The notes: generated from the sequence alone by a model not told the origin. A DNA stretch of 64,000 nucleotides from Desulfonatronum thiodismutans (GCF_000717475.1 NZ_JPIK01000010.1:62001-126000), one strand, 5' to 3'. Shown: positions 18,214-27,417, counted from the first letter of the stretch. Translations and numbers: made by a program.

Positions 18214-19587
18214 TCAATTCCCCGTCAACTTGTACTTTTTCAGCTTGTACTGCAGCAGGCTCTTGGAGATGCCGAGCATGTCCGCGGTTTTGACCTGCAC
18301 GAAGTTGGTGTGGACCAGGGCGCGGCGGATCAGGGCGGCTTCGATTTTTTCCAGGGTGTCGGCCAGGTTCAGGCGGGCCGGGAGCAGGTCCACGGCGCTT
18401 TTGAACTGGGCCTCCTCGTCCTTGATTTCGGGGGGCAGGTCGTCCACCCGGATCATCTCGTCCCCGGCCATGACCACGCAGCGTTCCACCACGTTCTCTA
18501 GTTGCCGGACGTTGCCCGGCCATTCGTAGGCCGTGAGATAGTCGATGGCGTCCGCGGTGAATCCTTTGACGTGACCGGCGTTCTCCTCGGAGAATTTTTT
18601 CATGAAATGGGCCGCCAGCAGCGGGATGTCCTCCCGGCGTTCCCTTAGGGGCGGCAGGGGGACCTGGACCACGTTCAGACGGTAGAAGAGGTCCTCGCGA
18701 AACTGGCCGGACTGGATCGCGGCTTGTAAGTCTTTATTGGTGGCCGTGACGATCCGGATGTCCACGCTGATGAGTTCGGCTCCGCCCACCCGTTCGAAGC
18801 TGCGCTCCTGGAGCACGCGCAGGAGCTTGACTTGCAAATCCTGAGACAATTCGCCGATTTCGTCCAGAAACAGCGTGCCCCCATGGGCCAGTTCGAAGCG
18901 GCCGCGCTTGCGGGCCACGGCTCCGGTGAAGGAACCCTTCTCATGGCCGAACAGCTCGCTTTCCAGGACCCCGGGGTTCAGGGCCATGCAGTTCACGGAA
19001 ATGAACGGCCCTTTTTTGCGGGGGGAGGCGAAGTGGATGGCCTTGGCGATGAGTTCCTTGCCGGTCCCGGATTCACCGGTGATCAGGACCGTGCTCTTGC
19101 TGGGCGCGGCCCGGTCGACCATGTCCAGAACCCGACGCATGGCCTTGCTCCGGCCGATGATCTGGTGCACGCCGTAGCGTTGCTCCAGGTTTTCGGAAAG
19201 CAGGCTGTAGCGGCGCTGGGCCAGGGCCAGTTGCGCGGCCTTGCGCACGGAGAGGGTTATTTCGTCGTTGGCAAAGGGCTTGGTGATGTAGTCGAAGGCT
19301 CCGTGGCGCATGGCCACTACCGCGGTGTCGATGGAGCCGTAGGCGGTCATGATCAGCACCGGGATGTGCGGGTAGTTTTTCTGAACGTGGGCCAGCACGT
19401 CCTGGCCGGACATCTTGGGCATCTTCATGTCCGTGATGATCACGTCCACTTCGGATTCCTCCAAAAAGGCCAGGGCCAGCTCCGGATCCTGGAGCGCGGT
19501 GACGGTGTAGCCCTCGTCGCCGAGCAGGGTTTCCAGCAGCAGCAGATAGTTTTGTTCGTCGTCGAGCACGAGGACGTGGTTGGACAT
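18214..19587 (-). CDS. Sigma-54-dependent NtrC-type response regulator
   Basis: This transcription activator has 457 residues in three domains. The receiver (1-120) has acidic D10/E11, phospho-acceptor D53 (IITDMKMP) and the conserved Lys in ITKPFA. The AAA+ domain (about 140-385) has Walker A GESGTGKE, the sigma-54 contact loop GSFTGA, and FLDEIGELS. The C-terminal Fis-type helix-turn-helix (about 415-457) reads LGISKSLLQYKLKKYKL. The start ATG lies one base after the TGA of the kinase gene, so the two form an obligate pair. The regulated genes would need a -24/-12 promoter; I did not find a convincing one in the window. Confidence 0.95.
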   Translation of the reverse strand: MSNHVLVLDDEQNYLLLLETLLGDEGYTVTALQDPELALAFLEESEVDVIITDMKMPKMSGQDVLAHVQKNYPHIPVLIMTAYGSIDTAVVAMRHGAFDYITKPFANDEITLSVRKAAQLALAQRRYSLLSENLEQRYGVHQIIGRSKAMRRVLDMVDRAAPSKSTVLITGESGTGKELIAKAIHFASPRKKGPFISVNCMALNPGVLESELFGHEKGSFTGAVARKRGRFELAHGGTLFLDEIGELSQDLQVKLLRVLQERSFERVGGAELISVDIRIVTATNKDLQAAIQSGQFREDLFYRLNVVQVPLPPLRERREDIPLLAAHFMKKFSEENAGHVKGFTADAIDYLTAYEWPGNVRQLENVVERCVVMAGDEMIRVDDLPPEIKDEEAQFKSAVDLLPARLNLADTLEKIEAALIRRALVHTNFVQVKTADMLGISKSLLQYKLKKYKLTGN

Positions 19588-19588
19588 G

Positions 19589-21034
19589 TCAGCTCTCCCC
19601 TTCTGGAAAAATCATCCTGACTTCCGCGCCGCCCTGGGGGTGGTTGGCCAGTTCGAGCAGGGCGCCGTGGCTGCGCAAAATGCTGTTAACGATGGACAGG
19701 CCGAGGCCCGTGCCTTTCTCCTTGGTCGTGAAGAAGGGATCCAGGATTTTGTCCGTGAGCTGCCCCGGGATGCCGGGGCCGGTGTCTCGGATAGTCAGCG
19801 TGACGCCCGTGGAGTCTTTTTGCGTGGAAATATGGATGGTTCCTGGTCCGTTCATGGCTTGCAGCGCATTGGCCAGGATGTTGTAGACGGCTCTGTAGAG
19901 CAGGTCCTTGTCGCCCATGACCGTCAGGTCGGCGGTGTCGGCACGGTGGACCTTCACGCCTTTTTCGGCCATCTCGTGTTCCCAGAAAGCCAAAACCTGG
20001 TCCAAGACTTGGGAAAGGTCGACGCTGGCCTTGTTCGGGGCCTTGGGCCGGGCATAGTCCAGGAAATCGTTTACCGTTTGGGAGAGCCGCAGCGACTCGT
20101 CGAAAATCGCCTTGAGCAGGCGGGTCTGCTGAAGGTCCGCGCCGTCGCCCTTGTTCTGGGACCGTTTCATGAGCAGTTCCGCCGTGCTGCGGATAATACC
20201 CAGGGGGTTGCGGATCTCGTGGGCGATGCTGGCCACGGTCCGGCCCATGCTGGCCAGCTTTTCATTCTGGTGCAGTTCCCGCTCCAATCGCTCCTTTTCA
20301 TCGGCCCGTTTGGCAATGGTTCCGGCGGCCCGGCGGATGATCAGGTAAAGCACGGAAAAAAGCACCAGAGACGAGGCGAAGGAGGCGGCCAGGATCATGA
20401 GCTGAAACAGCAGCACGGCTTCGTAGTCGTCGGTGATGTCCTGGGTGAACTCCAGCGCGCCCATGATCGGTCCCGGTCCGGTCACCGGGTCGAATCCGCG
20501 CTCGGCCCGCAAAGGGTAGATGGTCCGCAGAACGAAGCTTTCCGGGGCCAGTTCCAGAGAGAAGATGGCCCACCAGGAAGAGACGCGGCTGACCAGCTCG
20601 AAACTGGAAACGCCCGGATCCAGGGCTTGCCGCACGGCCTTGCCCGCGGCCTCGGTTTTGCCCACCAATTCCTGGTTGGTGGAGTAGGCGACCTCGTGTT
20701 CAAAGTCGTAGATGCGGACTTCCAGGACGTGGAAACTGTGGATCGTGGACAGCACGATCTGGTCCAGCCGCTCGTACTGGGCCGGATTGCGCAGCTCGAT
20801 CCGACCGAAACCGATCACCGTGGGCAGGGTGAAGCGCTGAAAAATCTGATGGTTCAGGTTTTCAGCCAAGAGAATGGCGAACTCCTGGTTCTTTTCCAGC
20901 ATGGTCTGGCGGGCGGAGTTGGCGATGAACACGGACAACAGCAGGTTCACCGCCAGAATCAGGACCAGCGAACTCCATGACAGGAATTTGACGGGCTGAA
21001 ACGGCCTGGGGCCGAAGGTGATCTTGGTTTTCAA
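19589..21034 (-). CDS. Membrane sensor histidine kinase
   Basis: The protein has 481 residues. One membrane span near residues 17-37, a periplasmic sensing region of roughly 165 residues, and a second span near 205-230 are followed by a cytoplasmic linker. The HisKA domain carries the phospho-accepting His in SIAHEIRNPLG near residue 271, and the HATPase domain has NILANALQAM (N box), DTGPGIP (G1), FFTTKEKGTGLGL (F and G2) and a terminal strand. It lies 1 bp before the NtrC-type regulator and 6 bp after the aminotransferase gene. The stimulus is not predictable; the family includes ZraS/AtoS-like sensors. Confidence 0.94.
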   Translation of the reverse strand: MKTKITFGPRPFQPVKFLSWSSLVLILAVNLLLSVFIANSARQTMLEKNQEFAILLAENLNHQIFQRFTLPTVIGFGRIELRNPAQYERLDQIVLSTIHSFHVLEVRIYDFEHEVAYSTNQELVGKTEAAGKAVRQALDPGVSSFELVSRVSSWWAIFSLELAPESFVLRTIYPLRAERGFDPVTGPGPIMGALEFTQDITDDYEAVLLFQLMILAASFASSLVLFSVLYLIIRRAAGTIAKRADEKERLERELHQNEKLASMGRTVASIAHEIRNPLGIIRSTAELLMKRSQNKGDGADLQQTRLLKAIFDESLRLSQTVNDFLDYARPKAPNKASVDLSQVLDQVLAFWEHEMAEKGVKVHRADTADLTVMGDKDLLYRAVYNILANALQAMNGPGTIHISTQKDSTGVTLTIRDTGPGIPGQLTDKILDPFFTTKEKGTGLGLSIVNSILRSHGALLELANHPQGGAEVRMIFPEGES

Positions 21035-21040
21035 GGGGGA

Positions 21041-22228
21041 TTACGCGTCCAGCAGAGCGTTCTGGACCAAGTCCAGGGCCGTGATCAGGGTTTCATCATC
21101 CAGGGCGTAGGAAAAGCGCACGCAGCGGTCGTCACCAAAGGCGACGCCGGGAACCAGGGCCACGCCGGCCCGCTCCAGGATGTACGTACACAGAGCCGCG
21201 GAATCGTTTCGGTCCTTGGTGAACAGGGCGTCCAGCCGAGGGAACAGGTAAAAGGCCCCGTCCGGCTTGGGGCAGACCACACCGGGCCAGGAGGTTATCT
21301 TTTTCAGGGCCAGATCCCGGCGCCGCTGGAACGCGACGCGCATCTCCCGGAGGCTGTCCATGGGGCCGGTCAGGGCGGCCAGGGCGGCCTTCTGGGTGAT
21401 GGAGCAGACGTTGGACGTGCTCTGGCCCTGGATGCGGACCATGGCCTTGATCAGGTCCGGATGGGCCAGGACGTACCCGATCCGCCAGCCGGTCATGGCC
21501 ATGGACTTGGACAGGCCGTTGACCACGGCGATCTTGTCCGGAAATTTGACCCACCAGGAGACCGCGCTGCTGGGACGGGCCGGGGGGTAGACCAGTTGGT
21601 CGTAGATTTCATCGGAGATCACGAAAATGTCCCGCTCCAGGGCCCAGCCGATCAGGGCGTCCAGTTCATCCTGGGAATAGTGACACCCGGTGGGGTTGGA
21701 GGGGGAATTGAGCAGGAGCACCCTGGCGCCTTGGGCTCCTGGGGGTGCGTGGCGCTCCAGATCCTCCGGAGTGATCAGAAAGCGTCGCTCCGGGGTGGAG
21801 GGGATGACGGTCGGCTTTCCTTCGGCCAGCAGCACCATGGGTGGGTAACTGACCCAGTAGGGCGCGGGAATCAGCACCGGGTCGCCGGGCTCCAACAGGG
21901 CCTGGAACAGGTTGTACAGGGCATGCTTGCCGCCGTTGCAGATCATGGTTGCCTCGGCGGGCACCTCGCCCTGGCCGGCGATTCCGGCGAAGTAGTCGGC
22001 CACGGTCTTGCGCAGGGCCGGAATGCCGGGTACCGGGGTATAGCGGGTGAACCCCTGGTCCAGGGCATCCTTGGCTGCTTGGCGAACATGCTCGGGGGTG
22101 GGAAAGTCCGGTTCGCCGACGGCCAAGCTGATGATTTTTTTTCCTTGGGCCGTCAGTTCCTGAGCCTTGGCGTTCACGGCCAGGGTGGCCGACGGGGGAA
22201 TGGAGCGAATTTTTTGGGCGATATGCAT
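21041..22228 (-). CDS. Class I/II PLP-dependent aminotransferase (aspartate aminotransferase-like)
   Basis: This 395-residue fold-type I aminotransferase probably transfers the amino group of aspartate or a related amino acid to 2-oxoglutarate. VGEPDFPTP near the N-terminus, NSPSNPTG, SDEIYDQLVY and the PLP-binding Lys in NGLSKSMAMTGWRIGY are the classic AspC subgroup Ib motifs; RFSYAL near the end supplies the substrate carboxylate Arg. ATG 22228 has AGGAG five bases upstream, so the longer reading to 22288 is rejected. It leads the aminotransferase-kinase-regulator operon on the minus strand. Confidence 0.93.
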   Translation of the reverse strand: MHIAQKIRSIPPSATLAVNAKAQELTAQGKKIISLAVGEPDFPTPEHVRQAAKDALDQGFTRYTPVPGIPALRKTVADYFAGIAGQGEVPAEATMICNGGKHALYNLFQALLEPGDPVLIPAPYWVSYPPMVLLAEGKPTVIPSTPERRFLITPEDLERHAPPGAQGARVLLLNSPSNPTGCHYSQDELDALIGWALERDIFVISDEIYDQLVYPPARPSSAVSWWVKFPDKIAVVNGLSKSMAMTGWRIGYVLAHPDLIKAMVRIQGQSTSNVCSITQKAALAALTGPMDSLREMRVAFQRRRDLALKKITSWPGVVCPKPDGAFYLFPRLDALFTKDRNDSAALCTYILERAGVALVPGVAFGDDRCVRFSYALDDETLITALDLVQNALLDA

Positions 22229-22423
22229 GGGTTCTCCTGAAAATGAAAATGACGGACGGCGATGGTCCGGTAGCGAGCCGTCAATCACGGTTTTCTAACT
22301 CCAAAGGTCGGCTCAGCACAAGGCCCGCCGAGCTGATTTTCAGCCTATGTATTGACCCGCGCGGGTGAACGCTTCAAGGTGGGCGTTTTGAGAGGAGTCA
22401 GGAGTCAGGAAGGCGGAAGGGGG

Positions 22424-23170
22424 ATGAATGTGACGACGGGAGTGGATGCCCATGAGGGCGAGGGGCGTACGGCGGATTTGCCTGAACGGTATGCGCGAAC
22501 CCGGCGGGAAGTCGCCGAACTCGCCGTCCGTCATGGCCGAAAGCCGGAGGAGGTCCGGATTGTCGCCGTGTCCAAGTATCAGCCCGCGGCGTCCGTGGCG
22601 ACCTTGGCGGAAGCGGGGCAGCGCGATTTCGGCGAAAACTACGTCCAGGAGGCGCTGGCCAAGCAGCGGGAAATCCGTCGCCCGGACCTGCGATGGCATT
22701 TTTTGGGCAGATTGCAACGCAATAAGGCCAAGTACCTGCCCGGAAACTTTATCCTGTTTCATGGTCTCGACAACGCGGCGTTGGCTTTGGATTTGCATGG
22801 GAAATTCCAAGCCAAAAGCCAAGTGCTGGATGTCCTCATTCAGGTGAACCTTGGAGACGAGCCGCAAAAGGGCGGGGTAACTCCGGAAGAGCTTCCGGCT
22901 TTGGCGGAGCATGTCGGCGGATTGTCAGGGTTGGCCTTGCGCGGGTTGATGGCGCTGCCGCCCTTTGAATTGGATTTGGCTCGCAAGCAGCGTCTTTTCG
23001 GTGAGCTTCGGAGGTTGCGCGACGCCGTTCAGAGGCAAACCGGGTTGTGGTTGCCGGAGCTTTCCATGGGCACGACGGGTGATTTTCCCCAGGCCATTGC
23101 CGAAGGGGCGACCATGGTGCGGATCGGGACGCGGATTTTCGGCGAGCGTCCGGCGCGGGTTTCTCCGTGA
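22424..23170 (+). CDS. yggS: YggS-family PLP homeostasis protein
   Basis: This PLP-binding TIM-barrel protein (PROSC/PLPBP family) has 248 residues with the starting codon at ATG 22424. The PLP Lys is in VAVSKYQPA; FGENYVQEAL, WHFLGRLQRNKAKY, GLMALPP and the C-terminal SMGTTGDFPQAIAEGATMVRIGT phosphate-binding loop are all present (the loop is usually SMGMSxDF). It buffers free pyridoxal phosphate and has no known catalytic activity. Its position divergent from a PLP-dependent aminotransferase is suggestive but may be chance. The leader contains two GGAGTCA heptamers, leaving the exact start uncertain by a few codons. Confidence 0.93.
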   Translation: MNVTTGVDAHEGEGRTADLPERYARTRREVAELAVRHGRKPEEVRIVAVSKYQPAASVATLAEAGQRDFGENYVQEALAKQREIRRPDLRWHFLGRLQRNKAKYLPGNFILFHGLDNAALALDLHGKFQAKSQVLDVLIQVNLGDEPQKGGVTPEELPALAEHVGGLSGLALRGLMALPPFELDLARKQRLFGELRRLRDAVQRQTGLWLPELSMGTTGDFPQAIAEGATMVRIGTRIFGERPARVSP

Positions 23171-23225
23171 TCCGGCACGTGATAAGAAATGGAGTATCTA
23201 CTCAGTACATCAGAGAAAAATCGGA

Positions 23226-23350
23226 CTGGATACCCGCCTTCGCGGGTATGACGGACTCGGAGACGGCATTGAAAAACACGTCATTCCCGCGAAGGCGGGA
23301 ATCCAGCGCCAGAATGAGGTTCCGACCTCGGTGTTCTGAATAGTTACGAA
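23226..23350 (+). repeat. 80-bp double-hairpin intergenic repeat with shared 3' flank
   Basis: TGGATACCCGCC-TTC-GCGGGTATGACG and CGTCATTCCCGC-GAA-GGCGGGAATCCAG form two hairpins that also pair with each other, followed by a tail ending CTGAATAGTTACG as in the copy at 11901-12027. It fills half of the 253-bp gap between yggS and motA and could end yggS transcription. Confidence 0.88.
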
Positions 23351-23423
23351 CTGGAAACCAAAAAACGTGGACGCGGCCGGACCGTATAGCGCCGCGTGGG
23401 ATACAAGGAATTGAGGGTCCCTT

Positions 23424-24185
23424 ATGGATCTGGCGACGATCATCGGGGTAGTGCTTTCTTTTGGGCTGGTCATTTCCGCGATCATGATGGGCAGCAGCCT
23501 GTTTGTGTTCGTGTCCATACCTTCGGCCTTGATCGTACTCGGCGGGACCGTCGGGGCGACCCTGGTCCACTACCCGCTGGGACATATTCTCGGCGTGGCC
23601 GGTGTGGTCAGGAACTGTTTCTTCAACCAACTGCCCAAGCCCGGCGATACCATCGGCCAGTTTTTGGACTACGCCAACCGGGCGCGCAAGGAGGGGATTC
23701 TTTCCCTGGAGCCCTTGCTCAAGGAGATCGACGACGCGTATCTGCGCAAGGCCATGCAGCTCACGGTGGACGGTGTGGAACCCCAAATGATCCAGGATAT
23801 TATGGAAACGGAAATCGCTTACCTGCAGGAGCGCCATGAGACCGGGGCGGATATTTTCGCGGCCATGGGCATGTACGCGCCGGCCCTGGGGATGATCGGC
23901 ACGGTCATCGGGCTGGTTCAGATGCTGCAAAGCATGGACGATCCCTCAGCCATCGGGCCGGCCATGGCCGTGGCCTTGATCACCACGTTCTACGGCGCGG
24001 TTTTAGCCAACCTGGTCTTCAACCCTCTTTCCGGAAAATTAAAGACCCGCAGCAAAGAGGAAGTGCTGCTCCGGGAATTGGCCCTGGAGGGTATTTTGTC
24101 CATTTCTCGGGGAGAAAACCCCAGGATCATTGAAGAAAAGTTGAATGGCTTTCTGCCTCCCAAAATGCGCAGCCAGTCGGACTGA
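23424..24185 (+). CDS. motA: Flagellar stator protein MotA
   Basis: MotA forms the pentameric outer ring of the stator in the inner membrane and couples ion flow to rotation of FliG. The 253 residues show the expected four membrane spans: two in the N-terminal 50 residues (beginning DLATIIGVVLSFGLVISAIM), a long cytoplasmic domain with a charged helix (EIDDAYLRKAMQL) and the last two in GMYAPALGMIGTVIGLVQML and the AVALITTFYGAVLANLVFNP segment. It leads a long operon through at least fliQ with gaps of no more than about 300 bp. GTVIGLV and the Pro positions are canonical, so it should be functional. Confidence 0.95.
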   Translation: MDLATIIGVVLSFGLVISAIMMGSSLFVFVSIPSALIVLGGTVGATLVHYPLGHILGVAGVVRNCFFNQLPKPGDTIGQFLDYANRARKEGILSLEPLLKEIDDAYLRKAMQLTVDGVEPQMIQDIMETEIAYLQERHETGADIFAAMGMYAPALGMIGTVIGLVQMLQSMDDPSAIGPAMAVALITTFYGAVLANLVFNPLSGKLKTRSKEEVLLRELALEGILSISRGENPRIIEEKLNGFLPPKMRSQSD

Positions 24186-24209
24186 TGCCGAGCTGGATCG
24201 GATACTCCC

Positions 24210-25046
24210 ATGGGCAAGAAGCGGGAAAAAAAGCAGGCTGCTCCGCAAACTCCCGGTTGGCTGCTGACCTTCACGGGCTTGATGATTCTGATCATGGCGT
24301 TTTTCGTCTACCTGGTGACCAACGCCTCCTTGATGGATGAGCGCAGGATTCGGCTGGCTCTCGGTTCATTGTTGGGCACGTTCGGGATGACTCAGGCCAA
24401 GCCGGACGTTCTGGGCGTTCAGGAAAGCTTGGAGTCCGCCCATCCCGGGCCGATTCCACCGGATCGGGATCTGGCCGCGCTTAAGGAATTGCTCTGGGAC
24501 GACATCGAGGAGGACTTGCAGTTCGTCAGCAACCGGTTTGTTCAGATTTTCAGCGTGAACACGGCGGTCTTGTTTCCCCCCGGAGAAACGGACCTGTCGC
24601 CCGAGGGCAGGGCATTTTTGCACCAGGTGGTGCCTGTGTTGCGCGTGGTTGAAGCTCCCGTGCAAGTGGCCGGGCATACCTCGGTGTTGCGGGATGAGTT
24701 CGAGGCGGCCTATCATACCTCGATGTGGGACGAGACCCCGGATTCATCCTGGGCCTTGTCCTTGTTCCGGGCGATGAGCGTATACCGCTTTCTTTTGGAG
24801 CAAGGCGTTCCCGTTGAGAACCTGCGTATGGAAGGCCTGGGGCGGTTCCAGCCACGGGAAAGTCCGCAAACTCCGCAAGGGCGCCGCGCCAACAGAAGAG
24901 TGGACTTTATTCTGGATCGACGCAACGAGACCTGGACGCCGCGTTTGGCCCGACCGGAGGCGAGCACCACGCCGGAGGAATATATTTACAGAGACTTTAT
25001 TTTCCAGTTTCCCGAGGCGCCGGGCAATGATTCGTTTCGACCCTAG
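24210..25046 (+). CDS. MotB-like protein lacking the stator aspartate
   Basis: This 278-residue protein has the MotB plan: basic N-terminus, one membrane span (about 16-37), plug region, and a C-terminal OmpA-like peptidoglycan-binding domain (about 130-230). The position that carries the ion-binding Asp in MotB (TFSDLM) reads TFTGLM, so Gly23 replaces it. The OmpA motif GHTD reads GHTS near residue 154. Both changes argue that it cannot conduct ions by itself, though the fold is kept. A true MotB follows 26 bp downstream. A similar OmpA-family gene sits between motA and motB in Desulfovibrio, so this is probably a structural or regulatory stator subunit rather than a decaying copy. Confidence 0.88.
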   Translation: MGKKREKKQAAPQTPGWLLTFTGLMILIMAFFVYLVTNASLMDERRIRLALGSLLGTFGMTQAKPDVLGVQESLESAHPGPIPPDRDLAALKELLWDDIEEDLQFVSNRFVQIFSVNTAVLFPPGETDLSPEGRAFLHQVVPVLRVVEAPVQVAGHTSVLRDEFEAAYHTSMWDETPDSSWALSLFRAMSVYRFLLEQGVPVENLRMEGLGRFQPRESPQTPQGRRANRRVDFILDRRNETWTPRLARPEASTTPEEYIYRDFIFQFPEAPGNDSFRP

Positions 25047-25072
25047 CTGAACGTACCTCGGACGGAGCGAAC

Positions 25073-25792
25073 GTGGCCAAGAAAAAGAAAAAGGGAGGTG
25101 GGCTCAGCGTTGATCCCATGGGTTGGCTGATTACGTTTTCTGATCTGATCACCCTGCTTTTGACCTTTTTTGTCCTGCTGCTCAGCATGTCCTCCATGGA
25201 TAGACAGGTGGTCATCGATGCCGCGACCTTTTTCAGAGGGGATATGGGCGTTGTTTCCAAACAGACGGCCGGGCGGATTCCCACCAGGGTGGAGGAGGTG
25301 ATCAAGCTTTTGGAGCGTCCCTGGGAGTTCCGGGACAACGAACAGCGCATCCGCGACCTGCTTTTTCCGGATGATGTCCTGCCCCGGGAAATCCCAAGGT
25401 CCACGTTGGATGAAAATTTGAAACTTCTGGAACGACCCGAGGGAGTGGCCATTCTGTTAACGGACGAATTGCTTTTCCCCTTGGGTGGGCATGAATTGAA
25501 CGATCCGGCCAGAAGACTTCTGGAAGTACTGGCCCCGTTGGTCCTGTACGTGCATAACGTCGTCAATGTTTCCGGGCACACGGACAGTTTACCGGGGAGA
25601 ACCATGGACAACGATACCCTGTCCGCCCTGCGGGCCATGGCCGTGCTGGAAGTCCTGCTGCTCTCCGGAGTTCCGGACGCCAAACTCTCGGTTTCCGCTT
25701 ACGCCGAGCGTATGCCGGTGGGCGATAACCGGGCCCCGGAAGGAAGGGCTTTGAATCGCCGGGTGGAAATTCTTTTCAAGAACGCATTGTAA
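25073..25792 (+). CDS. motB: Flagellar stator protein MotB
   Basis: MotB forms the central dimer of the stator and anchors it to peptidoglycan. It has 239 residues from a GTG start with a CGGAG-like site upstream. A Lys-rich N-terminus leads into the membrane span GWLITFSDLITLLLTFFVLL, whose Asp24 is the predicted proton or sodium binding residue. The C-terminal OmpA domain shows VSGHTDSLPG, LSALRAMAVLEVLL and GRALNRRVEI. Unlike the preceding paralogue all key residues are intact, so it is the likely ion-conducting partner of MotA. Confidence 0.94.
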   Translation: MAKKKKKGGGLSVDPMGWLITFSDLITLLLTFFVLLLSMSSMDRQVVIDAATFFRGDMGVVSKQTAGRIPTRVEEVIKLLERPWEFRDNEQRIRDLLFPDDVLPREIPRSTLDENLKLLERPEGVAILLTDELLFPLGGHELNDPARRLLEVLAPLVLYVHNVVNVSGHTDSLPGRTMDNDTLSALRAMAVLEVLLLSGVPDAKLSVSAYAERMPVGDNRAPEGRALNRRVEILFKNAL

Positions 25793-25862
25793 CAGCTCCG
25801 ATGAGCGTGAAGACGGCTCCGCGGTCCACCATGTTCCGCGTAGCGTCTCGACGAGGTGACGC

Positions 25863-26375
25863 ATGGCGAAAAAAGATGCTCTTCCGGTGGACGAGGAAAA
25901 GAAAAAGGGAGGGAAGGTGAAGTGGGTGGTTTTGCTGCTGGTCTTTCTGCTGCTGGCCGGTGGCGGGGGGGCCGCCTACTGGTTCTTGATGGGCCCCGGG
26001 GCCGTTTCCGAGGACGCCGTCCTGGAGCAGGAAGGGGATCAAGCCGGCCGTCAGGGTGCTCGGACGGATTTCGTTCCGGAAATCGTGACCCTGGACCCGT
26101 TCGTCGTCAACCTGGCTGATCCCCTGGGAAGGCGGTTTCTGCGCATGACCCTGGATGTGGAGGTGCTGAACAGAGCCGCCATCGCCGACGTGCAGCGCAA
26201 TAACTCCCGGATTCGTGACGCGGTGATTCTCCTGTTGGCGGGCAAGTCCTTCGCCGACCTGGCCAGCATGGAGGGAAAGATCACCTTGAAAAATCAGATC
26301 GTGGAGCGATTGAATCAGATCGTCGGGGGCGGCAGGGTGACCAACGTGTATTTCACGGAGTTCGTGGTCCAGTGA
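25863..26375 (+). CDS. fliL: Flagellar basal body protein FliL
   Basis: FliL associates with the basal body and surrounds the stator, supporting torque. The 170 residues consist of a Lys-rich cytoplasmic N-terminus, one membrane helix at about 20-42 (WVVLLLVFLLLAGGGGAAYWFL), a low-complexity linker, and a periplasmic SPFH-like domain with TLDPFVVNLADP, RFLRMTLDVEV, RDAVILLLAGKSFADL and the C-terminal VYFTEFVVQ strand. GAGGTG lies a few bases before ATG 25863. The position between motB and fliM is the usual one. Confidence 0.93.
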   Translation: MAKKDALPVDEEKKKGGKVKWVVLLLVFLLLAGGGGAAYWFLMGPGAVSEDAVLEQEGDQAGRQGARTDFVPEIVTLDPFVVNLADPLGRRFLRMTLDVEVLNRAAIADVQRNNSRIRDAVILLLAGKSFADLASMEGKITLKNQIVERLNQIVGGGRVTNVYFTEFVVQ

Positions 26376-26429
26376 ACCGGGGCGAGGCCCAGGGATCTGA
26401 GAAACGTTTTCCGCACGGGTGATCGACAT

Positions 26430-27407
26430 ATGAACAAAATACTGTCCCAGGACGAAGTCGACTCTCTTTTGCGAGGGTTGACCGGCGGAGAGATCGAAAC
26501 CGAATCCGTGGGGGCCGGCGATGATTCGGGGGTTATCTCCTTTGATCTGGCCAATCAGGACCGAATCATCCGCGGACGAATGCCGGTATTGGAGATCGTC
26601 AATGACCGCTTCGCCCGCTTGTCCTCCAATGCCCTGGCCAACACCATGCGCAAAAAGGTCGACGTCAACCCGGTATCCATCGACATGTCCAAGTTCGGGG
26701 ACTTCATGCGCTCCCTGCCCGTTCCCACGAGCATCAACATTTTCAAGATCGAGCCCTTGCGCGGCAATGCCATTCTGGTCGTGGACACCAGACTGGTTTT
26801 CGCCCTGGTGGAGAATTTTTTCGGGGGCCAGGGCACCCAGCCCAAGATCGAAGGCCGAGACTTCACTCCCATCGAACAGTCGGTGATCGAGCGGGTCGTC
26901 AAGCTGTTTCTTAACGCCATGGAGCAGGCCTGGACCCCGGTACATGATGTCCGCGTCGAGCTTCAGCGTATGGAGATCAACCCTCAGTTCGCCAGCATCG
27001 TGCCACCCAGCGACGTGGTCGTCGTGATTTCCATGGAGGTGGAACTGGAGAACGCCATCGGTTCCCTGGTGTTTTGCCTGCCGTACTCGACCATCGAGCC
27101 GATCCGCTCCAAGCTCTATGCTTCTTTTCAGTCCGAACGACTGGAGGTGGATCATGCCTGGCTTTCCCGGTTTAAGGAACGAATGATGGAAATCCCGGTG
27201 GAACTGGTGGTTCCTCTGGGCCGAACCTCCATCACCGGGCGGCAGTTGCTGAATCTGGACATTGGCGACATTTTGCTGCTGGATACGGATACGGATCAGC
27301 ATTTGGAAGTGAAAATTCACGGGGTGGACAAGTTCTATTGCCAGCCCGGCTTCGTCAAGGCGAACAGGGCGATCCAGGTGGTCAAGGAAGCGGAAGTTCG
27401 ATACTGA
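26430..27407 (+). CDS. fliM: Flagellar motor switch protein FliM
   Basis: FliM forms the middle of the C-ring and receives CheY-phosphate to set rotation direction. It has 325 residues. MNKILSQDEVDSLLRGL is the CheY-P binding peptide, the CheC-like middle domain spans roughly 45-230, and the C-terminal SpoA-like domain (about 245-320) contains VELVVPLGRTSITGRQLLNLDIGDIL, read in pieces, for FliN contact. The gene is followed by a three-copy intergenic repeat that separates it from fliN. Confidence 0.96.
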   Translation: MNKILSQDEVDSLLRGLTGGEIETESVGAGDDSGVISFDLANQDRIIRGRMPVLEIVNDRFARLSSNALANTMRKKVDVNPVSIDMSKFGDFMRSLPVPTSINIFKIEPLRGNAILVVDTRLVFALVENFFGGQGTQPKIEGRDFTPIEQSVIERVVKLFLNAMEQAWTPVHDVRVELQRMEINPQFASIVPPSDVVVVISMEVELENAIGSLVFCLPYSTIEPIRSKLYASFQSERLEVDHAWLSRFKERMMEIPVELVVPLGRTSITGRQLLNLDIGDILLLDTDTDQHLEVKIHGVDKFYCQPGFVKANRAIQVVKEAEVRY

Positions 27408-27417
27408 CGGTGCTTAA

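Noticed and set aside
19580..20980. 466-codon plus-strand frame opposite the histidine kinase
   Set aside because: Shadow of the kinase gene; Gly/Gln/His-rich with no recognisable fold.
23171..23423. Sigma-28 or sigma-54 promoter for motA
   Set aside because: No TAAA-N15-GCCGATAA or GG-N10-GC spacing with good flanks was found in the gap; the gap is dominated by a repeat.
25776..27320. 514-codon open frame on the minus strand across fliL and fliM
   Set aside because: It is a complementary-strand shadow of two well-supported flagellar genes, rich in His/Gln/Gly, with no family motif.
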